A stretch of 64,000 nucleotides of DNA, from positions 186,001 to 250,000 of the forward strand of contig NZ_JAESDI010000003.1 of the NCBI RefSeq assembly GCF_019249215.1. The letters run 5' to 3'. Under the pieces are notes generated by a model. That model was not told where the DNA came from. It made no database searches and saw only the letters and a program-made list of their open reading frames with translations. Position numbers and translations under genes: made by a program. The stretch is from Alteromonas lipotrueae (GTDB taxonomy: Bacteria > Pseudomonadota > Gammaproteobacteria > Enterobacterales > Alteromonadaceae). Below, piece by piece: positions 18,480 through 28,009 of the stretch (positions are counted from its first letter, which is position 1; the number at the start of each line of letters is the position of its first letter).

Positions 18480-19388
18480 ATGCTTGAATTGTTAGAAGCC
18501 ATTTTTGATGAAGTGAAACCTATGCTAGGGGAGGGGGAAGTCGCAGACTATATTCCTGCGCTAGCCAGTGTCGATCCTCATCAATTTGGCATTGCCATAT
18601 GTGATATTGAAGGGCGTATTACGTCAATTGGTGATGCCGATGTGCCTTTTTCTATTCAAAGCATATCCAAAGTTTTCAACTTAGTGCTGGCTATGAATCA
18701 CTATGGCGAAGGTATGTGGGAACGAGTAGGCTGTGAACCTTCAGGTCTGCCATTTAATTCGCTAGTACAGTTGGAATACGAAGACGGTATACCAAGGAAC
18801 CCGTTTATTAATGCGGGGGCATTAGTGGTTAGTGACATGACACAGTCTCGTTTCGCCTCGCCTCATATCGGTATGCGAGATTTTGTTAGGCGCCTATCCT
18901 GCAACGATAATATTTTTGCTAATAAAGCGGTTGCTGACTCTGAATTTGATCACCGTGCTAGAAATGCAGCGATGGCATATTTAATGAAAGCCTACAACAA
19001 CTTCGAAAATGAAGTTGAGGATGTATTGTATAGCTACTTTAACAACTGTGCCCTGGAAATGAGTTGTGTTGATTTAGCGCGAGCCACAAACTTTTTAGCA
19101 AATAGAGGCTATTCTAATTGTGCCGACGAACAGGTACTAAGCCCAGACCAAAATCGTCAAGTGAATGCATTGTTAGCCACAAGTGGTATGTACGACGAGG
19201 CGGGTAGCTTTGCCTTTAAGGTTGGTTTGCCGGGAAAAAGCGGGGTTGGTGGGGGAGTTATTGCCGTGGTGCCGGGACGCTTTTCTATATGTGTTTTTTC
19301 TCCCGCGCTAAACGCGGTAGGGAACTCTCATTTAGGTGTAGCTGCGCTTACTTCATTGAGCAAGCGCATTAATTGGTCGGTTTACTGA
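18480..19388 (+). CDS. glsA: Glutaminase
   Basis: A 302-residue glutaminase of the beta-lactamase-like fold (family length about 305-310). The catalytic S-x-x-K is Ser61-Ile-Ser-Lys64 in [24 protein letters not shown] and the C-terminal [18 protein letters not shown] are family signatures. It converts glutamine to glutamate and ammonia in the cytoplasm. Its last 7 bp overlap the 3' end of the convergent membrane-protein gene at 19382, so no bidirectional terminator separates the two. Confidence 0.94.
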   Translation: MLELLEAIFDEVKPMLGEGEVADYIPALASVDPHQFGIAICDIEGRITSIGDADVPFSIQSISKVFNLVLAMNHYGEGMWERVGCEPSGLPFNSLVQLEYEDGIPRNPFINAGALVVSDMTQSRFASPHIGMRDFVRRLSCNDNIFANKAVADSEFDHRARNAAMAYLMKAYNNFENEVEDVLYSYFNNCALEMSCVDLARATNFLANRGYSNCADEQVLSPDQNRQVNALLATSGMYDEAGSFAFKVGLPGKSGVGGGVIAVVPGRFSICVFSPALNAVGNSHLGVAALTSLSKRINWSVY

Positions 19389-20080
19389 TTAATAAAATCA
19401 TCGAGCTCTTCGCCAGTTATCTTCTTAATCTGGCTGAATAAATACCATAGTGCGGTAATAAGCAATATCATGCTAGGAATAACAATGACTGGGTAGCTCA
19501 ATGCAGTCATTCGTCCTAATTCCTCGGTGTACGCCGTGGTGCCAGGGGCGCTTACCAATATCACTTTTGCCAGAATATAGTTTAACGCAGAAGATAGAAA
19601 GAATGAGCTTGCTACAATATAAGAACTTACTGCGACTTTGCGTTTAAACAATGCTTGTTTATTTTGTTCATCGAGTACGCGATTTAAGTGTGGCCAGTTT
19701 ATAATTTGGTCGTTTAAGATCAGCATTTTGACCAGCGGCTTTTCAGTAAATTGTGTTATTAATACTGCCAAACCAATGGCTGCAGGGATCGCGGCCTCTT
19801 TAATGGCAATATACTCGGCAGGCAGTTTTAGCAAACTAAAGCCGCCAGTTAGTAATACGCTGATAATCCCTAAAACTGAAAATCCGTTAACTTTGCCTGA
19901 TGCTTTTAAATCCCAAAGTCCATAACCTATGGGAAAAGCCAGCGCGGCGACGATACTCCATTCTGGGCCTAAATAATCTTCAGAGCTTGCATAGCTCATT
20001 AACACCACGGGTATAATAATATTGAAAGCAAGGTTGCCGAAAAAACCCTGATTTTTTTGCTGCGATTGTACTTCTGCCAT
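19382..20080 (-). CDS. VC0807-like integral membrane protein
   Basis: A 232-residue protein with about five or six hydrophobic helices (for example [85 protein letters not shown]). It matches the VC0807 family of unknown function by overall appearance; I know no assigned reaction. It overlaps the glutaminase gene tail-to-tail by 7 bp and follows the rhomboid gene at 63 bp on the same strand. Confidence 0.65.
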   Translation of the reverse strand: MAEVQSQQKNQGFFGNLAFNIIIPVVLMSYASSEDYLGPEWSIVAALAFPIGYGLWDLKASGKVNGFSVLGIISVLLTGGFSLLKLPAEYIAIKEAAIPAAIGLAVLITQFTEKPLVKMLILNDQIINWPHLNRVLDEQNKQALFKRKVAVSSYIVASSFFLSSALNYILAKVILVSAPGTTAYTEELGRMTALSYPVIVIPSMILLITALWYLFSQIKKITGEELDDFINQ

Positions 20081-20143
20081 AACGCTTTTGTCTTTCTCTT
20101 AATAGCCGCACTGTTTAATTAACTGCAATTATACGGCATCCAT

Positions 20144-20683
20144 TCATCGTGCCCAGTGCCAAGCGGCAAATAACCCACCTAAAAAGCCAAATAGATGATA
20201 TTCAAATGAAATAAACCTAGAGGTTGGCAATATACCTACCAGCATTCCGCCGTAAACGATGGCAACAATAATAGAAATCAGCAGGTATTTAACTTTTTTA
20301 CTTTTAAAGCCAGCTAAAACTAAGAAGCCGAAGTAGCCGTAAACCATACCACTTGCGCCAATATGCATAGCACTACGACCAAAAATCCACACCCCCAGTC
20401 CGCCAATAATCAATGCACTTGCGGTGGCGATGAGAAAGGTGCGCTTTCCCCACTGCATAGAAAGCCACATAAACAATAACAGGGGGATAAAGTTAGCCAT
20501 TAAATGCGACGGCGTACCGTGTAAAAAAGGGGCTATGAAGATATAGGGCAAATGGGACAAGGAGCGGGGATAGACACCAAACTGATTTAAGCTATTTCCC
20601 GTTATAAGGTTCACTATCTCAATGACAATGAGAAATGCGCCTAGGGTAAGTAACACGCGAAGTTGAAAAGACAGTGGCTTCAT
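20144..20683 (-). CDS. Rhomboid-family intramembrane serine protease
   Basis: A 179-residue membrane protein with about six TM helices. The rhomboid signature is complete: His60-x3-Asn64 (HLMAN) in TM2, nucleophile Ser111 in IGASGMVYG, and His163 in EYHLFGFLGG. It cleaves TM segments of membrane proteins. There is no N-terminal cytosolic domain, unlike GlpG. The substrate is unknown; the neighbouring genes give no strong hint. Confidence 0.88.
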   Translation of the reverse strand: MKPLSFQLRVLLTLGAFLIVIEIVNLITGNSLNQFGVYPRSLSHLPYIFIAPFLHGTPSHLMANFIPLLLFMWLSMQWGKRTFLIATASALIIGGLGVWIFGRSAMHIGASGMVYGYFGFLVLAGFKSKKVKYLLISIIVAIVYGGMLVGILPTSRFISFEYHLFGFLGGLFAAWHWAR

Positions 20684-20776
20684 AAACAGTATTCTATTCC
20701 TTCGTTATAACACTTTGCCTAGCGCGTTAGTTTTATTGGCTGCTAAGCTCATCAAGCGGCAGACGCTAGGGCTTGA

Positions 20777-21970
20777 TTACAAGATGATATGGGGTAAATA
20801 TCGAGACAAGTCTTGCGTAATCGCATTGCTGTCTTCACGCACCGAAATGCCTGCTGGCATGTCATCTACCAACCAGCTACCAATGAGTGTATGGTTTCCA
20901 TCAAACACAGGAAGGGGGTGAAAAGCTTGTACAATGAACCCTTCTTCTCCATACGGACCTGGGCTTAATTCCGATTCCTTTCCATTTTCAATTAATGAAA
21001 TATTCGCGCCTTCTCTTGAAAATAATGGCTTTTTGACCCACTTGCCGCCGTGCATGGCATTATGAGGGGCTTTATGATGGATGTTATGAGGGATATCGTC
21101 GGCGAAATAGGCAGGTAGTAAATTAGGGTGGCCTTTAAATTTCTGCCATAACAAAGGCAGTAATGCTTTGTTTGAAATAATAGACTTCCACGCAGGTTCT
21201 AACCAATTTACCTTTGCATCAGCGAGTGAGTCACCAAACTCTTCGCGCAGGATAAACTCCCAAGGATATAGCTTGAAACAATCGGTAATGGGGGCATCAG
21301 CAAGGTCGGTAAATACGCCAGTATCTGCCAAACCAATGTCTTCAATAAAAACGAAATCGCTTTGAATACCAGCTTCTCTTGCGCAGTCTTGAAGGTATTG
21401 CACCGTACCGCGGTCTTCTTCGGTATCTTTGCAGCAAGAGAAGTGCATTTGATTTAATTGATAATGCTGGGCTATTTCACCGAAGCGAAACACCAGCTTT
21501 TCCTGCAAGCTATTAAACTGATCAGCATTTCGCGCCAGTACACCCGCATTCACTTGTTGTTCTAACCATAGCCATTGCCAAAAACCTGATTCGTACAAGC
21601 TGGTGGGCGTATCTGCATTGTTTTCAAGCAGTTTTGCGGGGCCTTTGCCGGAATAAACTAAATCTAAGCGGGAATACAAACTAGGATCGCGGTTGCGCCA
21701 ACTGTCTTTAACTAATCCCCAGTGGGCTTTGGGAATAGAAAAGCGGGTGAGTAACTGCTCACTATTAACCACATCGTCAACTACAGCTAAGCACATCTGA
21801 TGAAGCTCGGCGGTGGGGTCTTCAATGTCTTTTTCAATCTGGGCGAGCGTAAATTGATAGTAGGCGCGCTCATCCCAATAGGGTTCGCCATACATGGTAT
21901 GAAAGTGAAACCCAAATTCGCCGGCCAGTTGCTGCCAACCCTTGCGTGGCTGGCATGGCATTCTAAACAT
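20777..21970 (-). CDS. yjfC: Glutathionylspermidine-synthase-like ATP-grasp ligase (YjfC/YgiC family)
   Basis: A 397-residue protein of the glutathionylspermidine synthase C-terminal domain family (ATP-grasp). Characteristic stretches are [88 protein letters not shown] and [11 protein letters not shown]. No amidase domain is present, so it resembles E. coli YgiC/YjfC, whose physiological substrate is not settled. It begins 3 bp after the DUF1190 gene, the same pairing as ygiB-ygiC and yjfM-yjfC in E. coli. It is the last gene of the yjf-type operon. Confidence 0.88.
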   Translation of the reverse strand: MFRMPCQPRKGWQQLAGEFGFHFHTMYGEPYWDERAYYQFTLAQIEKDIEDPTAELHQMCLAVVDDVVNSEQLLTRFSIPKAHWGLVKDSWRNRDPSLYSRLDLVYSGKGPAKLLENNADTPTSLYESGFWQWLWLEQQVNAGVLARNADQFNSLQEKLVFRFGEIAQHYQLNQMHFSCCKDTEEDRGTVQYLQDCAREAGIQSDFVFIEDIGLADTGVFTDLADAPITDCFKLYPWEFILREEFGDSLADAKVNWLEPAWKSIISNKALLPLLWQKFKGHPNLLPAYFADDIPHNIHHKAPHNAMHGGKWVKKPLFSREGANISLIENGKESELSPGPYGEEGFIVQAFHPLPVFDGNHTLIGSWLVDDMPAGISVREDSNAITQDLSRYLPHIIL

Positions 21971-21973
21971 GGC

Positions 21974-22654
21974 TTATCCGCCCCAACTGCCTTTGCGTGA
22001 GCTACTTCCCCACGATGATTTTGCCCTAACACTACTACCGAAACCGCCGCGCTTCATTGTGCGGTTTACCGTAGGTTTGGGTTTCAGTGTATCTGAGCCC
22101 ACTTTGTAATTGCGCTTGCGAATATCACCGCTAAACACATTTCCATCAGCCGTAACCCAACGAGAGCGATATGAAGAGTAGGGTGAATACGAGGTATAGA
22201 GAGGCTGTGAGTAATAGCGATTTGGCGATAACAACTGACTTACCATGAAGCCGGCCATAAAGGGCATAAATACACTACCAGAATTGGTATTCACCGTGCG
22301 ACATTGGTTGGCACCAAATTCGTATTCACAATCGTATTCGCTATTAAAGCGAGGGCTGGTACGCATCGCTTCTTCTGTCGCGGTTTTGTAAGCCGCATCA
22401 CAGCGTTCAACTGCATCGGGGAAGTCTCGCTTACAGTCTTCCAGTGAAGTGTAGATTTGCGCGTCTTGTTTCTCTTCACCACAAGCACTAAGGAAAACAC
22501 TGGCAATACCAATAGCTAGAGGCTTTAACGCGTAGCTTTTGCGCATACGAGAAAGGTTAATACCTGAGCTACGTTTTCGGCTGGTGGCAGAACCACTTGA
22601 CTGATTATCTGTCATAGCATCTTGTGCTGCGTGTGATTTATTAGAGTTTGTCAT
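21974..22654 (-). CDS. yjfM: DUF1190 family lipoprotein-like protein (YjfM/YgiB)
   Basis: A 226-residue protein. After a hydrophilic 40-residue N-terminus comes a hydrophobic segment with a lipobox-like FLSAC (Cys58), then a Cys-containing domain (SLEDCKRDFPDAVERCDAAYK, YDCEYEFGANQC) typical of DUF1190/YgiB. The C-terminus is Ser/Gly/Lys-rich. The start at 22654 is backed by AAGGGGG 5 bp upstream, which makes the signal unusually internal for a lipoprotein; a start at Met37 would give a classical one. It lies 9 bp after the DUF350 gene. Confidence 0.82.
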   Translation of the reverse strand: MTNSNKSHAAQDAMTDNQSSGSATSRKRSSGINLSRMRKSYALKPLAIGIASVFLSACGEEKQDAQIYTSLEDCKRDFPDAVERCDAAYKTATEEAMRTSPRFNSEYDCEYEFGANQCRTVNTNSGSVFMPFMAGFMVSQLLSPNRYYSQPLYTSYSPYSSYRSRWVTADGNVFSGDIRKRNYKVGSDTLKPKPTVNRTMKRGGFGSSVRAKSSWGSSSRKGSWGG

Positions 22655-22663
22655 GGGTCCCCC

Positions 22664-23080
22664 TTAATAGGTCATGCATGCCGCATTTAATAAACCCACT
22701 GCAATAGACATACTGGCTAGCATCACGCCTGCAGAAACTTCATTTTCGTTAATACGCTGAGCAATTTTAGGCATAAAGGTAAAACGTAATAACGCAAAGG
22801 CTAGTGATTGCGCGACAATAGCGACAACAGCCCAAATAATGAAATCGACAATCGCAACTGAGTGAGTCGCTGCGCTAGCAAGTGCAATAGCAAAACCAAC
22901 AATCGCGCCGCCAAAGCCAATTGCAGCTGCTACATTTTTCTCTTCTTTAACTAGTTTCCACTCATCGTGTGGGGTCACTAGTGCATACACAAGTTTGAAG
23001 ACGAATAAGAAAACAATTGATAGGCCGAAATACAGCGCAAAGTTATCTAATCCTGTCAATGAATCCATAATAGTGTCCAT
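22664..23080 (-). CDS. yjfL: DUF350 membrane protein (YjfL family)
   Basis: A 138-residue protein with four TM helices (FALYFGLSIVFLFVFKLVYAL, AAAIGFGGAIVGFAIALAS, IVDFIIWAVVAIVAQSLAFAL, AGVMLASMSIAVGLLNAA), the arrangement of DUF350/YjfL. RBS AAGGA precedes ATG 23080. It lies between DUF2491 (26 bp) and DUF1190 (9 bp), as in E. coli yjfK-L-M. The biochemical role is unknown. Confidence 0.85.
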   Translation of the reverse strand: MDTIMDSLTGLDNFALYFGLSIVFLFVFKLVYALVTPHDEWKLVKEEKNVAAAIGFGGAIVGFAIALASAATHSVAIVDFIIWAVVAIVAQSLAFALLRFTFMPKIAQRINENEVSAGVMLASMSIAVGLLNAACMTY

Positions 23081-23106
23081 AGAACGTCCTTACCTTTATA
23101 TGTCGA

Positions 23107-23751
23107 TTAACCGTTTATCGTAATGTCTGCGGGCTCTACGTCAAACCCCGTGGAAATAACTAAGCAGCGGTCAAAATTGCTACCCACTACCTTTTCTTCG
23201 CCCGCAACCAGTAATGACTCCACTCTATCATTTTCTATCTCTCGTTCGTAGAGCATCATAAACTGATCGGTGGTGCTGATATCTTCATCTTCTTCGTAGG
23301 TGGTTTCTGTCACTGCTACGGGCGGTGATTCTGCCCCTACGGCCTCCCAGACTCGCTTAAATACTTTGCCGTCAAGAGTATAAGTAGGTTGGCTAATCAG
23401 GGTATTTACACACGATTTCCATTGCTGTTCACTGCCAATGGTTTCAGTGCTATAAAAATGCCAAAGCTTAACATCAGTAATGTGATTTTCACTAAGCCCA
23501 CCATCAAGCACCACTTGCAAAAAGCCATCATCGTCTGTGTAAAAGCGCAGCAAAGTACCGCCGGTATCAAGTGGCGCTTCGCCAACGGCTTGAATCAGTT
23601 GTGAACGTGCAGCGCCTTCTATAGTAAGCGATGGCTCGAGTAACGACAGCTTTAAATTATCTAGCTCGAATGAACCACCTAGATACAAGCCCATCACTTC
23701 AGGCGCTTTGGGTTTTTCTGGCGCTTTTTTCTTAAATAATTTACTAAACAC
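23107..23751 (-). CDS. yjfK: DUF2491 family protein (YjfK)
   Basis: A soluble 214-residue protein. I place the start at GTG 23751 (protein opens VFSKLFKKK), because CAGGAG sits at optimal spacing there; a longer frame to 23790 would overlap the channel gene. The opening Lys-rich FSKLFKKK and the beta-rich middle (GGSFELDNLKLSLLEPSLTIEG, LRFYTDDDGFLQVVLDGG) agree with DUF2491/YjfK. Function is unknown. It is 14 bp downstream of the channel gene. Confidence 0.78.
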   Translation of the reverse strand: MFSKLFKKKAPEKPKAPEVMGLYLGGSFELDNLKLSLLEPSLTIEGAARSQLIQAVGEAPLDTGGTLLRFYTDDDGFLQVVLDGGLSENHITDVKLWHFYSTETIGSEQQWKSCVNTLISQPTYTLDGKVFKRVWEAVGAESPPVAVTETTYEEDEDISTTDQFMMLYEREIENDRVESLLVAGEEKVVGSNFDRCLVISTGFDVEPADITING

Positions 23752-23765
23752 AATACACTCCTGTG

Positions 23766-24821
23766 CTATTCGGCGTCTAACGATGGCCAATTGATGGCAT
23801 TAATGCGCCTGTCGGCAATGTAAAATAAGGTGTCGCCTGGTGCTAGGGTTGATTCTAACGGCGGATTCACCACCATGTCTTTCACTTGACCGTGTGGGGC
23901 ATAACCAATAAATATGGCATCGTGTCGGCGCTTTAAGTTCATAAATAATTTGGCAACTGAAATAGATGGGCTGTCGTTGGGAATTTTCACGGAGAATTGC
24001 GCTTGCCCTTCACCAATGCTTAATAAGTCATGGTGCAGCATACTCGAACCTGGGTCGAATGCCGCTTTCGCCAGCATTTCAACAGCGACACTAGGTGTAC
24101 ATTCCACTTTTGGGCAGTGTTCTTGTAGCAAGCCCACTAGGCTATCATCATTGAAATAAGCAACTTGATGGGCTTGCGGATTTCGTTTCGAACAATATAG
24201 CGCAGTGGTCATAGTGACATCGTCTTGTGGATTATCGATCAGAATTGTTTGAGCCGCGTTAATACATGCTCGGTCCATATCGTCATCTTTGTTAAACGAG
24301 TCTACTTTTACGAATTCGATAATACCTGGCATGGGGTTGGTGATATCTGCTTTTACACACAGAACAATGTCGGGCCGCTCAGTCATGGCCTCGCGTTCTT
24401 GCAATAACAAATTTAACAACAACATAGTGCGTTGCTCATTCCATCCAATCACCAAAATATGTTTACTAACATTTAGGCTTGTCATGCCCATTACCCCTTT
24501 TTTCCATTGTTCAGATACCCAGGCCGCAATTCGTCCAATCACCATGGCAAAAATACTTAGTCCTAAGGGAATAACGTAAAATGCTACAATGAGCTTGCCG
24601 GCGGAGGTCGTGGGCGATAAATCGCCATAACCCACCGTCGATGCGGTAACGGCTAACCAGTAGATAAAATCGGCTTGTGCAATTAATGCATTTTCGTTGG
24701 CGGCATAGAGTAGCCAATAACTACTCACACCATAGAAGGCGGTGGCGCCTAGAATCGTGTACCAACGAGATTCGGCGAAATACTGCAACATGATTTTGCG
24801 CAGTTTTGTCCATTGCGACAT
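23766..24821 (-). CDS. Two-TM potassium channel with RCK/TrkA-N domain
   Basis: About 351 residues from ATG 24821 (an in-frame TTG at 24833 sits directly on a purine stretch and is a less likely start). Two TM helices flank a K+-selectivity filter TVGYGD at residues 62-67. Then comes a cytosolic Rossmann RCK domain opening KHILVIGWNEQRTMLLLNLLL, and a C-terminal beta-rich part resembling TrkA-C. It would pass K+ under ligand control. It is inserted between the PspA-like and DUF2491 genes of a yjf-type operon, where E. coli has no such gene. A 103-bp gap separates it from the PspA gene. Confidence 0.88.
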   Translation of the reverse strand: MSQWTKLRKIMLQYFAESRWYTILGATAFYGVSSYWLLYAANENALIAQADFIYWLAVTASTVGYGDLSPTTSAGKLIVAFYVIPLGLSIFAMVIGRIAAWVSEQWKKGVMGMTSLNVSKHILVIGWNEQRTMLLLNLLLQEREAMTERPDIVLCVKADITNPMPGIIEFVKVDSFNKDDDMDRACINAAQTILIDNPQDDVTMTTALYCSKRNPQAHQVAYFNDDSLVGLLQEHCPKVECTPSVAVEMLAKAAFDPGSSMLHHDLLSIGEGQAQFSVKIPNDSPSISVAKLFMNLKRRHDAIFIGYAPHGQVKDMVVNPPLESTLAPGDTLFYIADRRINAINWPSLDAE

Positions 24822-24924
24822 AGCGAGAAACAACCTTTGTTTGTCTTTCTTTAACTGTGCCTTTAAGCGGGGAATATGTCTATAAAAGACGAAGCGGGAG
24901 CCTAAGCCCCCGTTGAATATTACT

Positions 24925-25605
24925 TTATTTGCCTAAAATGCGAGCAAGTTCATCATCGGCAGAGGTTTTGCCCCCTTTTATACCGGCTTCAGAAAGGCGC
25001 TTTTCTAGATCGCTGCTCGACTCTTCAGTAGCCAGTTCTTCGGCCGCCTGAAGCTCAGCGTTGCGCATCTTCTGCTTATCTTGAATGCGTGAAAGCGATT
25101 CCGTTGCAGTTTTCATTTTGCTGTTCGCGCCCATGTGGCGAGATGAAACAGCAACTTGCGCTTTTTGTACACTTTCAGTGGCTTTCACCATATCGACTTG
25201 CTGCTCTAAGCGACGTAAGTTCGCTTTGGCTTGCTGGATATTCTGTGCTAATTGTTTTTCTGATTGTTGGAACTGATCAAGATACGCCTGTTCTTGCGCT
25301 TGCTCTTCTTTCAATTCAGATACTTTGTGAGCACAATCAAGGGCCAACTGACGATCGTTATCAATCGCTTTGCGCGCGTGCGCTTCGTATTCAGCAATGG
25401 ATGAGTTAAAGCTATCTACTTTTTGCTGAGACAACTTACATTTCGCTAAAATCTGCGTTCTTGCATGATCAGATTTACGTAATTCTTCTTTAGCTTCTCT
25501 AATTTCCTGCTCCAGAATACGGATAGCTTGGCTATCTACTACCGACTGTGCCGCTTCGTTGGCACCACCCTTTACTGCAGTAACTAATTTTTTCCAAACT
25601 GACAT
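24925..25605 (-). CDS. yjfJ: PspA/IM30-family protein (YjfJ)
   Basis: A 226-residue, almost wholly alpha-helical coiled-coil protein with heptad-rich Lys/Glu/Gln stretches (AIRILEQEIREAKEELRKSDHARTQI) and the AKANLRRLEQQVDMVKATESVQKAQ segment typical of PspA/IM30/Vipp1. These proteins polymerise on stressed membranes. No PspF-type activator gene is nearby. It is second in the minus-strand yjf-type operon, 23 bp after DUF2170. Confidence 0.87.
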   Translation of the reverse strand: MSVWKKLVTAVKGGANEAAQSVVDSQAIRILEQEIREAKEELRKSDHARTQILAKCKLSQQKVDSFNSSIAEYEAHARKAIDNDRQLALDCAHKVSELKEEQAQEQAYLDQFQQSEKQLAQNIQQAKANLRRLEQQVDMVKATESVQKAQVAVSSRHMGANSKMKTATESLSRIQDKQKMRNAELQAAEELATEESSSDLEKRLSEAGIKGGKTSADDELARILGK

Positions 25606-25628
25606 TCGCTTCTCCTTCGAAGTAAATA

Positions 25629-26018
25629 TTAAATAAGGTGTGTTTCGTAGGCATCTAAAAATGATGCAACGTTCTGAAACAGTGTTTCTACTTCAATCAC
25701 AATACTTTCTGATTTCGATTGTGCACTAAGCGCACCAAAGGCAACGTAGTATTCTTCATCGCCAACAGTCGAAATGCCGACCGTGGTTAATGGGAACAAC
25801 ATATGGGTAGATAAAATCTCGTGATCTAAAGCCGCTTTGTCTTTAACTTCTGATGAAGCAAATAATAAGGTTTCCACTAAGATTTGCTCGCCGCTAATAG
25901 CCAGCCACGCGTCTATACCGTCTTGATTCGCAATGAGTAAACAATTTTCCTCACGCGTCACCACAAAGTCATCGTGCCCTTTAAACAAAGTTTCGATGCT
26001 TTCTAGATCCCAACTCAT
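25629..26018 (-). CDS. yjfI: DUF2170 family protein (YjfI)
   Basis: A 129-residue soluble protein starting at ATG 26018 (MSWDLESIETLF), chosen because AAAGGAGAA precedes it at ideal spacing; the frame extends upstream to 26069 without RBS support. Acidic, with ENCLLIANQDGIDAWLAISGEQILVETLLF typical of DUF2170. It is the first gene of the yjf-type operon, as in E. coli. Function is unknown; the neighbour PspA suggests membrane-stress work. Confidence 0.82.
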   Translation of the reverse strand: MSWDLESIETLFKGHDDFVVTREENCLLIANQDGIDAWLAISGEQILVETLLFASSEVKDKAALDHEILSTHMLFPLTTVGISTVGDEEYYVAFGALSAQSKSESIVIEVETLFQNVASFLDAYETHLI

Positions 26019-26101
26019 ACAGTTCTCCTTTTCGATTGAAGCGATAATGTCGAGTGCCACTGTAACCACAATTTACGCACTCGCCAATATTCTTGACTTG
26101 C

Positions 26102-26131
26102 AGTGTAGACGTATTATGCCATAATCGTCAA
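26102..26131 (-). promoter_or_regulatory. Sigma-70-like promoter of the yjf-type operon with internal dyad
   Basis: On the minus strand TTGACG (26131-26126), an 18-bp spacer and TACACT (26107-26102) form a plausible -35/-10 pair about 85 bp before the DUF2170 start. The spacer contains the inverted repeat ATTAT-GCC-ATAAT (26113-26125), a possible operator. Confidence 0.5.
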
Positions 26132-26201
26132 TAACGAATACGCTTTTAATGTGTAAAAAAGTGTGTTTTTGTAAAATATACGTCACAAGTGGGGTGTTTA
26201 A

Positions 26202-26468
26202 TTGAGTGCTAAAAATGCATGGCGACAAACCGTAGCGCGACTCGTTAAGTCTGAAATGTCTGTGCGCGGAGTGAAATATCAAGCGCTCAGTCAGCGTTTA
26301 GCCGACATTGGTGTGGAGCAAAGCGCTGATAATTTAAGAAACAAAGTGAATAAGGGCATTATGGGCGCAGATTTGTTAGTACAAATATTATACGTCCTTA
26401 AAGCGCGAGCAGTAGATGCGGCGTTAATCGAAGAAATCTTAACTGATCTTGACGATACAAACAGGTAA
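26202..26468 (+). CDS. Small DUF6471-like protein
   Basis: An 88-residue protein starting at TTG 26202 behind GGGGTG. The sequence AWRQTVARLVKSEMSVRGVKYQALSQRLADIGV, then ADNLRNKVNKGIMGADLLVQILYVL, has the two-part helix pattern that I associate with DUF6471, a helix-turn-helix-like family of unknown role. It diverges from the yjf-type operon across a 183-bp region. It could be a local regulator of that operon; this is inference from position. No in-frame ATG occurs near the start. Confidence 0.65.
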   Translation: MSAKNAWRQTVARLVKSEMSVRGVKYQALSQRLADIGVEQSADNLRNKVNKGIMGADLLVQILYVLKARAVDAALIEEILTDLDDTNR

Positions 26469-26534
26469 AATGCTTTATCGCAAAAAGATATGAAGTGAAA
26501 AATTCGCTTAGGGAGTCGATAGTAATCGACGAGC

Positions 26535-26560
26535 GAAAAAAAACCCGACAAGTGTCGGGT
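26535..26560 (-). terminator. Rho-independent terminator, minus strand, no known upstream gene
   Basis: ACCCGACA/TGTCGGGT (26543-26560) is followed on the minus strand by eight T. On the plus strand the stem is followed by CTAAG, so it would not end the DUF6471 transcript. Confidence 0.8.
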
Positions 26561-26678
26561 CTAAGATAAGGAATGTTAAGGGAGAACATCATCACTATCT
26601 GGGTGTATCTTAACCGTTTAAGGTTTTTGCTTCTATTGTTGTTTGATATTTAACCGTATTGAGTTCTATAAGTAGGTA
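26535..26678 (-). ncRNA. Candidate small RNA ending in an orphan terminator
   Basis: A minus-strand TATAAT (26690-26685) with a weak TTTATT 17 bp upstream would start a transcript near 26678. About 120 nt later lies a strong terminator. Inside it is a small hairpin CTTAA-ACGG-TTAAG. No ORF of note lies within it. I call it only because the terminator needs an upstream transcript. Confidence 0.4.
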
Positions 26679-26845
26679 TAACAAATTATACATGGCTACT
26701 TTAGGCTAATAAAAATAATAGGTTGGATGAGTTTTTGAAATTTCATTTTGCTTAAAATCACTAAAGTATATGAAACTTAAACCTACTTAATATTCAACTT
26801 TTGTCTTAATTCTTTCGTTTAATTTTGGCGTCTTTAAATAGTAAT

Positions 26846-27910
26846 ATGAAATTATCAGATTATCGCTTCACACTTCCAGAACACCTTATTGCCAAGTACC
26901 CAACTGAAAATAGAACGGCAAGCCGTTTACTTCAGTTAAACGGTAAGTCTGGCACGGTTACCCACTCTATGTTTAACGACATGTTGTCGTTAGTAGAAAA
27001 AGGTGACTTACTGGTATTTAATAACACGCGGGTTATTCCTGCACGCTTATTAGGCAAGAAAGAAACCGGTGGGCAAGTTGAAGTGCTTATTGAACGTATT
27101 TTAACCGAGCACACAGCGCTTGCACATGTTCGAGCCAGTAAAGCACCAAAGCCTGGTACCCGTTTGTTGCTAGAAGAGCATGTAAATATCACGGTTGAAG
27201 GGCGTGATGATGCCTTGTTTTTACTGCGCTTCGACCATGAAGAGACGGCGCTTTCTTTGTTAGAGCAATTTGGCCATATGCCATTGCCTCCTTATATTGA
27301 CCGCCCGGATGAATCTACCGACAAAGAGCGCTATCAAACGGTTTACAATCAAACGCCTGGAGCAGTTGCGGCGCCAACGGCGGGCTTACACTTTGATGAC
27401 AATATGCTAGCGGCGTTAAAAGCAAAAGGCGTTAATTTGGCCTTTGTTACTCTGCATGTTGGTGCGGGTACTTTTCAACCTGTAAGGGTGGAAAATATTG
27501 AAGAGCATAAAATGCATGCTGAGTATGCCGAGGTACCCCAAGAGGTGGTAGATGCTGTATTGGCGACTAAAGCCCAAGGTAAGCGGGTGATTGCGGTAGG
27601 GACGACGTCGGTACGTTCATTAGAATCTGCGGCAAAAGCTAGTGCAGTGCAGTCAATAGAAAATAATACGGGTGAAAGGCCTGTGATTACGCCGTTTTAC
27701 TCCGATACTGAAATTTTTATCTATCCGGGTTTTACCTTCAAAGTGGTCGATGCCATGTTCACTAATTTTCATTTGCCTGAATCGACGCTTATGATGCTCA
27801 TAAGTGCTTTTGCTGGCAGAGAAAATGTAATGAATGCTTATCAAGATGCTATCGAGAACGAGTATCGATTCTTCAGTTACGGCGACAGTATGTTTATCGA
27901 AAAAGCCTAA
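26846..27910 (+). CDS. queA: tRNA preQ1(34) S-adenosylmethionine ribosyltransferase-isomerase
   Basis: A 354-residue protein starting at ATG 26846 ([19 protein letters not shown], the usual family opening); an upstream in-frame TTG at 26825 would add seven atypical residues. QueA transfers and isomerises the ribose of SAM onto preQ1-modified tRNA to give epoxyqueuosine. Family segments: [91 protein letters not shown]. Followed by tgt of the same pathway after 166 bp. Confidence 0.95.
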   Translation: MKLSDYRFTLPEHLIAKYPTENRTASRLLQLNGKSGTVTHSMFNDMLSLVEKGDLLVFNNTRVIPARLLGKKETGGQVEVLIERILTEHTALAHVRASKAPKPGTRLLLEEHVNITVEGRDDALFLLRFDHEETALSLLEQFGHMPLPPYIDRPDESTDKERYQTVYNQTPGAVAAPTAGLHFDDNMLAALKAKGVNLAFVTLHVGAGTFQPVRVENIEEHKMHAEYAEVPQEVVDAVLATKAQGKRVIAVGTTSVRSLESAAKASAVQSIENNTGERPVITPFYSDTEIFIYPGFTFKVVDAMFTNFHLPESTLMMLISAFAGRENVMNAYQDAIENEYRFFSYGDSMFIEKA

Positions 27911-28009
27911 TTGAAAGCGATATTTTAGGGAATAAGGCAGGGGATGACCGTCCTATTTCCTTCTCTCAACGATAAACATGCGTATTGGGCATGATCTCAG
28001 AAGAATAAC

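Larger units (their letters stand above)
26469..26845. other. 377-bp intergenic region before queA
   Basis: It holds a minus-strand terminator (26535-26560) with no annotated minus-strand gene to its right, a candidate small RNA (about 26535-26678), and the unassigned queA promoter. The sequence to the right of the terminator is AT-rich. Confidence 0.5.

Noticed and set aside
24890..24915. GC-rich hairpin between the PspA-like gene and the channel gene as a terminator
   Set aside because: The stem is short and imperfect and lacks a T tract on the minus strand; read-through is more likely.
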